Of a DNA stretch of 64,000 nt, positions 32,701-40,683 are shown piece by piece. Source of the DNA: Halosolutus halophilus (lineage in GTDB: Archaea; Halobacteriota; Halobacteria; Halobacteriales; Natrialbaceae); the NCBI RefSeq assembly GCF_022869805.1, contig NZ_CP094974.1:1922001-1986000 (forward strand), read 5' to 3'. The notes below the pieces were generated by a model. The model searched no databases and was not told where the DNA came from. It saw only the letters and a program-made list of their open reading frames with translations. The position numbers and the translations under genes were made by a program. Each line of letters starts with the position of its first letter. Position 1 is the first letter of the stretch.

Positions 32701-33075
32701 GACCTTCTGCCACTCGCCGTCCTCCTTGCGCATCGGGTGTTTGAGCCGCTTGGGCGAGTGTTCGGTCTCGAGGATGCCGGCCCCCTTCGAACAGAGCGAG
32801 CCGTTGTTGATCGGGTTCTCGTGCCAGGGTTCCATCGCGGTGAAGGAGTCGCCCTCTTTCACCGCTTTGAACCCGCAGCCGACGGCACAGTAGTTACAGA
32901 TCACCTTCGACGTGTCCGCGTCGGCGACGACGCCGTCCTCCTCGTCCTCCTGTGCTCCGCCGAGGACGTGCCCGGTGACGCCACCGCCGAGGAACAGTCC
33001 GCCGGCGAGCGCACTCGCTTTCACGAACGAGCGCCGATCGAGGTCGATCGTCACCGGTTCCCGGTCGGTACTCAT
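29758..33075 (-). CDS. Tat-exported molybdopterin oxidoreductase, formate dehydrogenase type
   Basis: The 1105-residue catalytic subunit has a twin-arginine signal (RRSFVKASALAGGLFLGG). An N-terminal 4Fe-4S site has C60, C63, C67 and C95 (CNYCAVGCGFK..SLCSKG). The segment QARICHSPTVTGLANTWGFG places Cys185 followed by His186 exactly where formate dehydrogenases carry Sec/Cys-His, so formate is the likely substrate, though other C1 donors are possible. A low-complexity acidic loop of about 45 residues (EEEESTEDEEGEDTESEAEQ) near residue 445 is a halophilic insertion. The molybdopterin-dinucleotide binding domain is at the C-terminus. It heads an operon of four overlapping genes. Confidence 0.9.
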   Translation of the reverse strand: MSTDREPVTIDLDRRSFVKASALAGGLFLGGGVTGHVLGGAQEDEEDGVVADADTSKVICNYCAVGCGFKAVKEGDSFTAMEPWHENPINNGSLCSKGAGILETEHSPKRLKHPMRKEDGEWQKVSWNEAYQEIVDTWQETIDEYSRESVMLLGSAHHANEEAYAIRKLAAFMGTNNVDHQARICHSPTVTGLANTWGFGAMTNTINDYRNFDLLIILGQNPAESHPIAMQHILEGQARGGTIVSIDPRYTKTSAHADYYYRMRPGTDVALVMGLLNYVREQGELDDEFLDGRVFGWPDAATELDQYDRETVADITWLDVEQLEDIGDLIIENKPRIQVEWAMGGTQHNNGTQNIRSYALFSLATGSAARSGGGLQVMRGHANVQGATDLGVDASILPGYYGVDSPGSWEHWTEVWTESPWTSGSISFADLYERFEMMPDEMWNALQVPAQVEEEESTEDEEGEDTESEAEQEGEEDGLEESEDAPIEEPDPQSLMFQKGLTVARWYEAALQQEDRLLESELYQPEPLKMAFFWGHSANSISEMDRMKQAMENLDLMVVVDVFPAVAGTLPDDADVLLLPASSQYEHVRSVTNSHRSVQWSQAVGPPAHNSRPDLRIMQELAREMGFGEHFDWGSGPEIHNGQSSYEDALREINLGVRSIGYQQSPEKLQQHQEYDWAFSTETLRADTEGLPVDGDYWSLPWPYWGDDHPGSPIIWTKEADPRDGGHDFRENWGTTAPTPDEWEEMNVDKDYPMQETYDQGGEDGLDLIAGSFEAPWWDDQEINGVPSYPGYATILPDDRANASTQTTPVEMALDEESSVYDAAQEVADQYADVDVDPDEYEEYDYAQPDPPTGRGKARAVVWNFLDTVPVHREPVESPRPDLVEEWPANGEQVNFWRLDQNNATVQQRATEAVHTELGSDAEGGRTVIMTSGRQVEHQGGGAETRNNEYTADLQPHMYAEISPGLAENLDVVGGDDYVVVTSADKGSILVKAKVTNRVNGEEIFLPYHWGGVFHGENRSGNWPDGTEPLAIGESANVITPSGFDAETQMQETKSGVVHVQKATQQVVDDLDLEFIDYPQDEHGLGAQKKYDVREWDLMDGGEQL

Positions 33076-33336
33076 CTGCGTGCCACCACGACAGGGACGA
33101 GGTATGCGGTCGATCGTGATACCGTGTTACTGCTACCCATTCCCATGAGCGCACTTCCCCGCTAGCCACTATGAATATTTGCTTTGAAAATGCATATGTA
33201 ATTTATATATCGACTAGAGTTGTGGCCACTCAAAGAACAAATTATACATTATATGTGATTAACTCATGCCGGATTCGTGGAACGTTAGCAATTTCGCACA
33301 TAACGCTATTATCGTGCCACGAAATAGCACGACGGG
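33076..33336. promoter_or_regulatory. Divergent promoter region of the formate dehydrogenase module
   Basis: This AT-rich 261-bp stretch separates the catalytic subunit gene (minus) from the polyferredoxin gene (plus). A dyad TCGTGC (33312-33317) and GCACGA (33327-33332) with a 9-bp spacer sits directly before the ATG at 33337. TATA-like AATTTATATATCGAC lies near 33200. Shared control of both arms is plausible. Confidence 0.45.
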
Positions 33337-35514
33337 ATGAGAGTCGGGAGCTTCGTCTGTTCGTGTGCTGACACCTGTGACGTCGATCTCGAGGGGGTCC
33401 GGGAGGGGATCGAGGACGTCGAGGTCGCGGCGAGTTCGAGTCTGCTCTGTCAGGACGGACTCCCCGCGATGGAGGAGGTGGTCGACGAGTACGACCTCGA
33501 CCAGTTGATCGTGACCTGTCCCGAGCGAGGCGCCCAGCGGAAAATCGAACGCGTCGCCGAGCAACGGGGGTTACATCCCGACGCGGTCTCGTTCGTCGAC
33601 CAGCGCGAGAGCGCCGGCTGGGTTCACGGCGAGGCCGGAGCGACGGCCAAGACGGCCCGCATGGTCAACGCCCGGTACGCCGGTCTCGAGGCGGAGTCCG
33701 TCTCCCGATCGATCTCGCGGGAGGCGGGCGACAGCGTCGCGGTCGTCGCGGATCCGGAGACGGCCGCAGCACTCTCGGGAGAGGCCGAGGTCACCCTGAT
33801 CGCGGACGGGAACGAGTACGTCGATGCGGCTGCGAATCTGGACGAGGTCACGATCGAGCGCGGGCGCGTCGTCGACGTCGACGGGCGCTACGGCGACTTC
33901 TCCGTCCGTCTCGAGGCGCAGGTAACCGCGGACTGTATCTCCTGCATGAAGTGCGTCCACGAGGGCCCGGACGGCGCGGTGACGCGCTACCCGGTCGATA
34001 TCGACCCCGACGCGCCCGAGGGGGAGTGGACCGACGTCTGTCCCACCGACGCGATCGATCTCGAGGGGGCCGAGCGGACCCTCGCGTTCGACCAGATCGT
34101 CTACCCGGCCGCCGGTCGCCGGACCCGGGGCGGGCGGATCGGCTTCTACACGGCTCCGATCGACGCGGCGACGATCTCGGCCGTCAAAGACCTGCTCGGC
34201 GGCATCGAGAAACCGGACCACCTCGACCTCGAGATGGACGTCTGCGCGGCCGGGAACTCTAGTCAGCCGGGCTGTAACGAGTGCGTCGAGGCCTGTCCCC
34301 ACGACGCCGTCGAGCGATCGCGCATCGACGAGGTCGAGTTCCACAAGGAGGCCTGTCAGAACTGCGGCGCTTGCACCAGCGCCTGTCCGACTGGCGCGAC
34401 GAGGCTCCGCGAACCGTCGAACGAACGACTCGCCCGCGAGGTCGAGGCCCTCCTCCGGCCCACCGACGAGGAGGGCGGCTGGGTCCTCGATCGATCGAGA
34501 TCGGACGTCGACACGGCGATCGTCGCGTTCGTCTGCTCGGAACGGGCGGACGACGCGCTGGCCGAGTACGGCCGCCTGGCCGCTGCGGGCAAGGCCGAGG
34601 TCGAGTACCCGCCGATCCTCCCCGTCCACGTGAACTGTACCGACACCGTCGGCGAGGCCCACGCGATGCACGCGCTGGCCTGCGGCGCGGACGGGGTCGC
34701 GATCGTCGGCTGCGGCGGCGACTGTCTGCACTCCGGCCCCGATCCGAAAGCAGACCTCGTGGCCCGGCTCAACCGGGCCGCGACGGACCTCGGGCTGAGC
34801 GAGCGGGTCGGTTTCTTCGCGCCCGATCCCGACGATCACGGCGCGTTCGTCGAAGAAATCTCGACGTTCGCCGCCGAACTGGACGACTCGTCGATCCCCG
34901 CCGGCGAGCACGAGGCCACCGGCGGCATCGACAGCGCGGAACCACGTTCCGCGAACAGCCGGACGCAGTCCGGCGACGCCGATCGGGAGACCCCGCCGTT
35001 CGACAGTCACGGCTGGACGTTAGAGAGCGTCCGTGCGATCGTCGAGCACGTCGACCCCGATCGGGACGTGATCCGCGGCCTGAAAGACTTCGGACGGATG
35101 GACGTCGCGGAGGGCTGTACGCTCACGCCGACCTGCTCCAACCTCTGTCCGACCGACGCGATCCGGCGCGACGAGGAGACGGCGACGCTCGAGTTCAACC
35201 ACGAGCAGTGCGTCAACTGCGGAACCTGTGAAGAGGGCTGTATCGAGGACGTCATCACCATGCGCGACGGCCTCGACCTCTCCCTGCTCCCGGAGCGCCG
35301 CGACGGCGATCCGTGGATCGAGGTGTTCGAGGGCTCGATGCGCGAGTGTGCACGCTGTGGAACGCCGTTCACGAGCGAGGAGTCCGTCGAGAAGATCCAG
35401 TCGGAAGTCGGCGATCTCGTCGCCGACCTCGCGCCGAGCGCGTCGGGGACTATCTTCGACTACTGTGGCGACTGTCGCGCCACGCTCCTGTACGATCGAG
35501 GTGGGAACGAATGA
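33337..35514 (+). CDS. HdrA/MvhD-like multi-cluster polyferredoxin fusion
   Basis: The 725-residue protein has several parts. Residues 1-120 resemble the N-terminal HdrA domain (VGSFVCSCADTCDVDLEGVR, then QLIVTCPERGAQRKIERVAE). A degenerate Rossmann-like stretch follows (SVAVVADPETAAALSG, no GxGxxG, so FAD binding is doubtful). Ferredoxin clusters lie at about 200-240 (CISCMKCVHEGP..CPTDAI) and 310-355 (GCNECVEACPHDA, CQNCGACTSACPTGA). An MvhD-like domain spans about 385-500 (IVAFVCSERADDALAEYGRL, CTDTVGEAHAMHALACGADG). Another ferredoxin pair follows (CSNLCPTDAI, CVNCGTCEEGC), then a zinc ribbon. It is divergent from the formate dehydrogenase operon and probably exchanges electrons between cytoplasmic carriers and that complex. 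Confidence 0.8.
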   Translation: MRVGSFVCSCADTCDVDLEGVREGIEDVEVAASSSLLCQDGLPAMEEVVDEYDLDQLIVTCPERGAQRKIERVAEQRGLHPDAVSFVDQRESAGWVHGEAGATAKTARMVNARYAGLEAESVSRSISREAGDSVAVVADPETAAALSGEAEVTLIADGNEYVDAAANLDEVTIERGRVVDVDGRYGDFSVRLEAQVTADCISCMKCVHEGPDGAVTRYPVDIDPDAPEGEWTDVCPTDAIDLEGAERTLAFDQIVYPAAGRRTRGGRIGFYTAPIDAATISAVKDLLGGIEKPDHLDLEMDVCAAGNSSQPGCNECVEACPHDAVERSRIDEVEFHKEACQNCGACTSACPTGATRLREPSNERLAREVEALLRPTDEEGGWVLDRSRSDVDTAIVAFVCSERADDALAEYGRLAAAGKAEVEYPPILPVHVNCTDTVGEAHAMHALACGADGVAIVGCGGDCLHSGPDPKADLVARLNRAATDLGLSERVGFFAPDPDDHGAFVEEISTFAAELDDSSIPAGEHEATGGIDSAEPRSANSRTQSGDADRETPPFDSHGWTLESVRAIVEHVDPDRDVIRGLKDFGRMDVAEGCTLTPTCSNLCPTDAIRRDEETATLEFNHEQCVNCGTCEEGCIEDVITMRDGLDLSLLPERRDGDPWIEVFEGSMRECARCGTPFTSEESVEKIQSEVGDLVADLAPSASGTIFDYCGDCRATLLYDRGGNE

Positions 35515-36143
35515 GCGTCGATCAGGAGGCGCTGTACGACGCCAGACTCGAACTCGTGAACTTCTTGGTCGACGCGTTCGCGGACGTCCCGACCGAGTCG
35601 TTCGTCGAGACGCTGCTGACCGGCGAGATCCGGCTTCCGGAAGAGAGCGTCGGCGCGGACCTCGATCGGGGATTCGACGCACTCGAGACGTTCGTCGAGG
35701 CGAACGCGGACCGCGATCCCGGGGCCGTCCGGGACGAACTGGAACGGGAGTTCACGCGCCTGTTCGTCGGTCCGCGACCGCAGATCATGGCACACGAGAC
35801 CTACTACCGCGAGGACACCGACTTCCGCGGGTCGGGGCTGGCACAGGTCGAGGCGAGTTACGGTGCTGCCGGCTGGTCGCCGCCCGAGGAGTATCCCGAG
35901 GAGAACGATTACGTCGCCGTAGAACTCGCCTTCCTACGGCACCTGATCCGAAAGCAGCGCCGGGGGGACGAGGAGACCTTCGGCTACCAGCGCGTCTTCC
36001 ACGAGGAGCACCTCTCGGCGTGGATCGACGATCTCGCCGCCGACGTCCGCGAGGAGACCGACGATCGGTTCTACGAAGCAGTGGCGGCGATCCTGCAGGG
36101 ATACGTCGCGTTCGAGGAAGAGATCGCGATGCAGATGGCCTGA
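35511..36143 (+). CDS. TorD/DmsD-family maturation chaperone
   Basis: I chose the ATG at 35511, which overlaps the previous stop by four bases. The 210-residue all-helical protein has the family core: DELEREFTRLFVGPRPQIMA, HETYYREDTDFRGSGLAQVE, YVAVELAFLRHLIRKQ and FHEEHLSAWIDDLA. Such chaperones bind Tat signals of molybdoenzymes and hold them until cofactor loading. Here the client should be the 29758-33075 subunit, encoded across the divergent promoter. The family EPxDH-type motif is altered to PPEEYPEENDYVAVE. Confidence 0.85.
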   Translation: MSVDQEALYDARLELVNFLVDAFADVPTESFVETLLTGEIRLPEESVGADLDRGFDALETFVEANADRDPGAVRDELEREFTRLFVGPRPQIMAHETYYREDTDFRGSGLAQVEASYGAAGWSPPEEYPEENDYVAVELAFLRHLIRKQRRGDEETFGYQRVFHEEHLSAWIDDLAADVREETDDRFYEAVAAILQGYVAFEEEIAMQMA

Positions 36144-36203
36144 GACGCCGCGTCCTCGGTCTCGTCGTCGCGGAACGGTCCGGGAACGTCTCGTCGACGG
36201 CTC

Positions 36204-36362
36204 TCACTCGTCGTCGCGGAACGGTTCCAGTATCTCCTCGTCGAACGAGACCTCCCCGTCCACTTCGCCGTCGTTGACGTCGTGTGGCGCGGTGTGGTAC
36301 CAGATCTCCTTTGCGTACTTCCTGTCGAGACCCGGTTTCGGTCGCCAGTTCGTGTGGGTCAT
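36204..36362 (-). CDS. Small acidic protein next to the formate dehydrogenase module (52 aa)
   Basis: The frame from ATG 36362 encodes MTHTNWRPKPGLDRKYAKEI then WYHTAPHDVNDGEVDGEVSF and DEEILEPFRDDE. The sequence has normal amino-acid bias and conserved-looking aromatic positions, but I recognise no family. It is convergent with the TorD gene, 60 bp away. A role with the complex is only suggested by position. Confidence 0.55.
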   Translation of the reverse strand: MTHTNWRPKPGLDRKYAKEIWYHTAPHDVNDGEVDGEVSFDEEILEPFRDDE

Positions 36363-36511
36363 TCTATGTCCATGTGTACCGGTAGCGCGGATATAGCTTT
36401 GTGGCGATCGGGCTGTCTGTCAGGTCCGCCGACCGGTTTCGGGTGGCGCTCTCGTCCGGCCGGACGAGCGGGGTGGGCGGGTCGATCGCGCGGCCGTCTC
36501 CGATCGGCGAC

Positions 36512-36865
36512 TCACCGTCCGGGACGGGGATCGTCGGACCAGTCCGGGCCCGATCCGCCCTCGTCCTCGAGAAACGCGCGAGCGAAGAGGTCGACGTGCA
36601 ACGCGAGCACGTCCGCCGGATCGAGCCCGTACGCGTCGGCCTGTCGCTGGAGATACGCCTCCAGATCGTCGCTCGGTTCGTGACGGATCGTCTCACCGTC
36701 GACCTCGAAGGAGACCTCGCTACTTCCGGCGACGAGGTGTTCGATCTCGAGCAGCGCCTGTTCGGCCTTGGTCTCGAGCGCCCGTTCCTCGTCCACGAGC
36801 CGATCGTCGCCCCAGTCGGCCGCGGCCTCCCGGAACCGATCGCTGACGGTGATCGAGAGCGTCAT
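36512..36865 (-). CDS. Conserved hypothetical haloarchaeal protein
   Basis: The 117-residue soluble protein (MTLSITVSDRFREAAADWGD) has a beta segment at 50-62 (EVSFEVDGETIRHEPSDD). Helices around it include ERALETKAEQALLEIEHLVA and LEAYLQRQADAYGLDPADVL. No catalytic motif is visible. Its ATG overlaps the stop of the 36862-37008 gene by four bases, so the two are translated together. Confidence 0.65.
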   Translation of the reverse strand: MTLSITVSDRFREAAADWGDDRLVDEERALETKAEQALLEIEHLVAGSSEVSFEVDGETIRHEPSDDLEAYLQRQADAYGLDPADVLALHVDLFARAFLEDEGGSGPDWSDDPRPGR

Positions 36866-37008
36866 CGCGGTTGTCCCTCCGCGTTCGTCTCGATCTCGAT
36901 CGGCCAGCGAGTCGGATCTTCGACGATATGAGCGGGGCGAAACGGGTCGGTGGCCGCTTCGCGTCCGATACGATTCGATCGTCCGCAGCGTGTCGAGTCG
37001 GAGTACAT
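36862..37008 (-). CDS. Small hypothetical protein coupled to the downstream gene (48 aa)
   Basis: ATG 37008 to TGA 36862-36864 encodes MYSDSTRCGRSNRIGREAAT then DPFRPAHIVEDPTRWPIEIE and TNAEGQPR. The stop overlaps the next start in an ATGA arrangement, which is the main evidence that it is real. The segment RPAHIVEDPTRWPIEIE looks like a conserved peptide. Family unknown. Confidence 0.5.
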   Translation of the reverse strand: MYSDSTRCGRSNRIGREAATDPFRPAHIVEDPTRWPIEIETNAEGQPR

Positions 37009-37048
37009 GGTCGTAGCGCGGGGACGAAGTGACGATTCTGTCGGTTAA

Positions 37049-37306
37049 CTACTCGGGCGGCCACTCCTCGGGTGCCGGGTCCGGTTCGCCGAGCGCACCG
37101 AACGCGAGCAGGATCAGTCCGAGGAACGCGGCCATCACGATCACGCCCATCAGGCCGCCGAAGCCGTGCTGTCCGACCCAGTTGCCGGGACCGAGACCCC
37201 CCATCTGGTTGACGACGTTGAGTCCGATCAGCACGGTCCAGCCCGCTACGAACAGCAGTCCGAACGCGATCAGCGGATTGTGGTCGATTGCAGTTCGGAT
37301 CCCCAT
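37049..37306 (-). CDS. Small membrane protein with two helices (85 aa)
   Basis: I chose the ATG at 37306 (MGIRTAIDHNPLIAFGLLFV). Two membrane helices (about 11-30 and 53-75) are joined by NQMGGLGPGNWVGQHGFGG. The soluble tail is short and proline-rich (EPDPAPEEWPPE). No family is recognised. It lies upstream, on the same strand, of the small 48-aa gene. Confidence 0.6.
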   Translation of the reverse strand: MGIRTAIDHNPLIAFGLLFVAGWTVLIGLNVVNQMGGLGPGNWVGQHGFGGLMGVIVMAAFLGLILLAFGALGEPDPAPEEWPPE

Positions 37307-37435
37307 AGGCGCGGTATCGCGTCCCACCGTGAAAATTCCTCCCGACACCGGTTTCCGGCCGTGAGTGTCACGGACGTCGATCGGTGTACCGGCTCGCTCG
37401 AGCGAGCGGCGCAAAACGAAGTTTCAGCCCACCGA

Positions 37436-38200
37436 TCACGCCGCGTCGTCGTCCGACGCGAGGTTCCAGTCGGCTTTCGCGGCCGCCTCCGCGAACGGGA
37501 CGAACTCCCAGTCGGCGTTTTCGGCGATCGGTTCGTCCTCGCCCTCCAGTCCGACGACGACCAGCCGATCGGCGTAGAACATGGAGTTGCGATCGATCTC
37601 GGCGAGGCGTTCGGCCGGGGCCGTCCCGGTGCCGTTGAAGAAGTCCGCGTCGATCCCGCGGTCGCGCTGGAACTTCTGTATCACGTGTGCGGGGACGTCA
37701 CCGACGATGCCGATCCAGTCGGCCCACGTCGCGCCCGCGAAGACCCGGTCCGGTCGTTCGAGTTTCCGAACGGCGTCGTACGTGATCGCCATCGTCATGT
37801 CGTCGGCACCGCCGCCGTGGGGACCAGACGCTTCGTCGGTACCCATCGCTCGGGGCGTCGAGGGATCGGCGCCGCCCGCTCTCTCACCGGTCGATCGTGA
37901 TTCGTCTCCGCTGCTTCCTGCGGCCGGAATTCCGGCCGGCATCCTGTCGCCCGTTTTCGGGACGTGCGGTGCCGGGGCGTCCGAAGGGTCGACACTCTCG
38001 GCGGTCCCCGCCGCGTCGTCGGCCGATTCCTCACGGTCCCGACCCCGATCGGCCGCCGTCGACCGCCGAGAGGAAGCAGCGTCCGGTTCGGGGTCCGCAC
38101 CGCCGTCGTCGCGCCAGATCCAGTTCCCGTCGTTCCCGTCCGGTTCGTCGTCCTCGTCGGATTCGGTTTCGACGTCGTCGAGATCGATCCGATCAGTCAT
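37436..38200 (-). CDS. DUF7124-like protein following the AOR gene
   Basis: The 254-residue protein has a long disordered acidic/serine-rich N-terminal half (1-130). The compact C-terminal domain of about 115 residues includes MTMAITYDAVRKLERPDRVF, VIQKFQRDRGIDADFFNGTG and NSMFYADRLVVVGLEGEDEP. Its start overlaps the stop of the upstream AOR gene by eight bases, so they form one transcript. I recall this domain as a haloarchaeal family often placed with tungsten/molybdenum enzymes. The family name is uncertain and its role unknown. Confidence 0.65.
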   Translation of the reverse strand: MTDRIDLDDVETESDEDDEPDGNDGNWIWRDDGGADPEPDAASSRRSTAADRGRDREESADDAAGTAESVDPSDAPAPHVPKTGDRMPAGIPAAGSSGDESRSTGERAGGADPSTPRAMGTDEASGPHGGGADDMTMAITYDAVRKLERPDRVFAGATWADWIGIVGDVPAHVIQKFQRDRGIDADFFNGTGTAPAERLAEIDRNSMFYADRLVVVGLEGEDEPIAENADWEFVPFAEAAAKADWNLASDDDAA

Positions 38201-40004
38201 CGTCGGTGGCCTCCGTGACGTGATCGCCTCCGGGCCCGTCCGACGCGGGAACGGGCGTCGCGTCGTCGACGACCGACGCCAGTCCGAGTCGACGAACGGT
38301 CTCCCGGGTCGGTCGCCCCTCCTCGTTCCAGCCCCGGTATCGGTAGTACTGATCGAGCAGCGACTCGAACTCCGCCGGATCGATCGCGTTCCCGTCGGCG
38401 GGGCCGTCCGCGATCGGGTCGAGCATGGGGGCTGGCAGGTCGTCGTCGGCCCGGTCGAACCCCTCGCGCACGTTAAACAGTCGGATCAGCGTCCAGACCC
38501 GTTCGCCCACGGTCGCGAGGGCGTCCCGATCGTACGGCCGGCCCACGGCGGCGAGCCACTCGGCCCCGAGATCGGCCAGCGCGTCCTCGAGGAAGTCGTC
38601 GACGATGAGGCACCAGAGGAGGGCGCGACGGTTCTGTTCGCCGACGACGGCGGCGACTCTGGCCCGATCCGTCGGCCACGATCGGCCGAGCGCCTCGGAC
38701 TCGACGGGCCGGGCGCGACGGTGACAGGCACCGCGATCGCTCGTCGCGTAGGCGAGTGCCATCGTCTCGGCACCGCGAGGGTCGTACGACGACAGGTCCA
38801 TCCCCTTCACGGTCGGGATCAGGTCTTCGCCGCCGAACTCGCGGACTGCACCGTCGATTCCGTCCGCGAGGGCGTCGCCGAGCGGCGTCTCCCGGGTCGC
38901 GATCTCGCGGATCAGACGCCTCGCGGCCTCGTAGTCGCCGAACGCGAGGTCCCGGTCGATTATTCCTTCCTCGCTCGCGCGGACGGCCCAGGCCACGGCG
39001 TTCCCGGCCGTGATGACGTCGAGCGCGAGCCGGTCGCAGATCGCCCCGAGCGCGGTGACGGCGTCGAAGTCGTCGATCCCGAGGCCGGCCCCGAGGACGA
39101 TCGGCGTCGCACCTCTGGGGACGCTGTCGCCCTCCTCGCTCTCGATGCGGTAGCCGCCGGGAACGGACTCGTCCTCGCGCTCGCGTTCGCTGGCGTTCTC
39201 GCGGGCCGCCTCGATGCCGATCTCGCTCGCGCCGTCGAACTGCCCCTCTTGCCAGCCCCGGGTCGGCAGGACGCCGACCTCGTTCGCGAAGTCGATCGTT
39301 TCGAGCGTCTCGCTCGCACGCTGCCAGCGGCCGGCGTCGCTCTCGGCGAACTCCCGTTCGTAGCGCTCGCGGAGGGCGGCGTGCTCGTCGAGGGGGTCTC
39401 CGCGGGCGACGATCGCCTTGAGCCGCTTCGATCCCATCACGGTCCCGGCACCGCCGCGTCCGGCGTGGTGGTCGCCGCCGTCGGAGGCGATCGTCGCGTA
39501 CTGGACGCCGTGCTCTCCCGCGGGACCGATGCAGGCGACGGCCGCGTCGGGGAACGCCTCGCAGGTCGCTTCGGCGTCGTACCCCCAGTAGTCGGCCGCG
39601 GATTCGAGCCGTCCGTCGCCGTCGTCGATTTCGAGGACGACCGGCTCGTCCGATCGACCGGTCACGAGGATCCCCATGTGAGCGCCGAGCGACCCGGCGA
39701 GGCGATCGGGGAAGCTCCCGCCGCCGTAGGAGTCGAGAAAGGCACCGGTCAGCGGCGACTTCGTTATCGCCGCGTACCGGGCCTCGCCGGGCGTCAGTCC
39801 GGAGACCGGTCCGAGCATGAACAGCAGGGCGTTTTCGGGTGCCAGCGGGTCCGTCTCCGCCTCGAGTTCCTCGTAGAGATATCTCGCGCCGAGTCCTTTC
39901 CCCCCGACGTAGGCCTCGAGCCACGCCTCCGGGATCCGCTCGCTGGTAACGGTCCGGGTCGTGCAGTCGACCCGGAGGAGGCGTCCCGGAGTTTCCCGTG
40001 CCAT
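38193..40004 (-). CDS. Aldehyde:ferredoxin oxidoreductase paralogue lacking cluster cysteines
   Basis: The 603-residue protein has the AOR N-terminal domain (PGRLLRVDCTTRTVTSERIP, YVGGKGLGARYLYEELEAET) and the pterin-binding core (LLFMLGPVSGLTPGEARYAA, TKSPLTGAFLDSYGGGSFPD, ASDGGDHHAGRGGAGTVMGS). At about 265-300, where family members have CxxCxxxC for the 4Fe-4S cluster, this one has an acidic serine-rich stretch with no cysteine. The distal cysteine may remain in RRALLWCLIVDDFLEDALAD. Unless electrons leave another way it would not use ferredoxin normally. It is co-transcribed with the DUF7124-like gene. Confidence 0.8.
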   Translation of the reverse strand: MARETPGRLLRVDCTTRTVTSERIPEAWLEAYVGGKGLGARYLYEELEAETDPLAPENALLFMLGPVSGLTPGEARYAAITKSPLTGAFLDSYGGGSFPDRLAGSLGAHMGILVTGRSDEPVVLEIDDGDGRLESAADYWGYDAEATCEAFPDAAVACIGPAGEHGVQYATIASDGGDHHAGRGGAGTVMGSKRLKAIVARGDPLDEHAALRERYEREFAESDAGRWQRASETLETIDFANEVGVLPTRGWQEGQFDGASEIGIEAARENASEREREDESVPGGYRIESEEGDSVPRGATPIVLGAGLGIDDFDAVTALGAICDRLALDVITAGNAVAWAVRASEEGIIDRDLAFGDYEAARRLIREIATRETPLGDALADGIDGAVREFGGEDLIPTVKGMDLSSYDPRGAETMALAYATSDRGACHRRARPVESEALGRSWPTDRARVAAVVGEQNRRALLWCLIVDDFLEDALADLGAEWLAAVGRPYDRDALATVGERVWTLIRLFNVREGFDRADDDLPAPMLDPIADGPADGNAIDPAEFESLLDQYYRYRGWNEEGRPTRETVRRLGLASVVDDATPVPASDGPGGDHVTEATDDD

Positions 40005-40213
40005 TGATTCCCACGTACGGGCCCGGCGGTCTTTAACAGTTGGCCGGGAATCTGCAACTACCGTCGACGGTCCGCCGTCGTCGATCGTCTTCTCACGACG
40101 AACGTCTTTGTACGCGGATCGTTAGTTTTCTCGACGGGGAGACCTGACGAATGTACCGACTCTCACGTCTGCTCACGAAAATTCCCTTGCCCGTCCATCG
40201 CTAGCAGGGAGAC

Positions 40214-40621
40214 ATGCGAATGGAACTACGGGTCTGCAATCACTGTTACGAGGGGACCCACGGGAACGACTCGAAGACGGCCATCACGCGGGACATGGTC
40301 GCGTGTGCCGAGGTGGTCCGGGAGTACAAGGACCTGATCGGGGTCGAGGCGCTGTACATCGCCAGAGTCGAGGAAGGCGACGTCGGCGGCGCGGAGGCGC
40401 TTCCGGCGATCGCGGCCCGGATCGAGGAGGATCAGGTGACCCTCGCGGATACGCAACTCGTGATGGAAGACGGGGACGGCAACCTGCTCGTCTACCCCGA
40501 ACCCGAAGACGTCCTCGAGGTCCTGACGCGGAACATCGACCAGATCGACGACCAGACCCGTCAGGACGTCACCGTCGAACTCTCCCCCGAGAGTTCGGAA
40601 CTGCTGGTCGGATCGCGGTGA
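40214..40621 (+). CDS. Hypothetical protein upstream of an alcohol dehydrogenase gene
   Basis: The 135-residue soluble protein starts MRMELRVCNHCYEGTHGNDS with a CxxC and a histidine. It has a Rossmann-like beta-alpha pattern (MVACAEVVREYKDLIGVEAL, YIARVEEGDVGGAEALPAIA). A second ATG two codons on is an alternative start. No family is recognised. It is followed 62 bp later by the alcohol dehydrogenase gene on the same strand. An operon is possible. Confidence 0.6.
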   Translation: MRMELRVCNHCYEGTHGNDSKTAITRDMVACAEVVREYKDLIGVEALYIARVEEGDVGGAEALPAIAARIEEDQVTLADTQLVMEDGDGNLLVYPEPEDVLEVLTRNIDQIDDQTRQDVTVELSPESSELLVGSR

Positions 40622-40683
40622 GGCCCACCGGCGCTCGCGAACACCTCCCACACTTTTGTACTCGTTCGCTGAATTGTCTGTCC

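Noticed and set aside
37581-40007. 808-codon plus-strand frame opposite the AOR gene
   Set aside because: It is antisense to a clearly homologous AOR and DUF7124-like gene pair and has shadow-type composition with no motifs.
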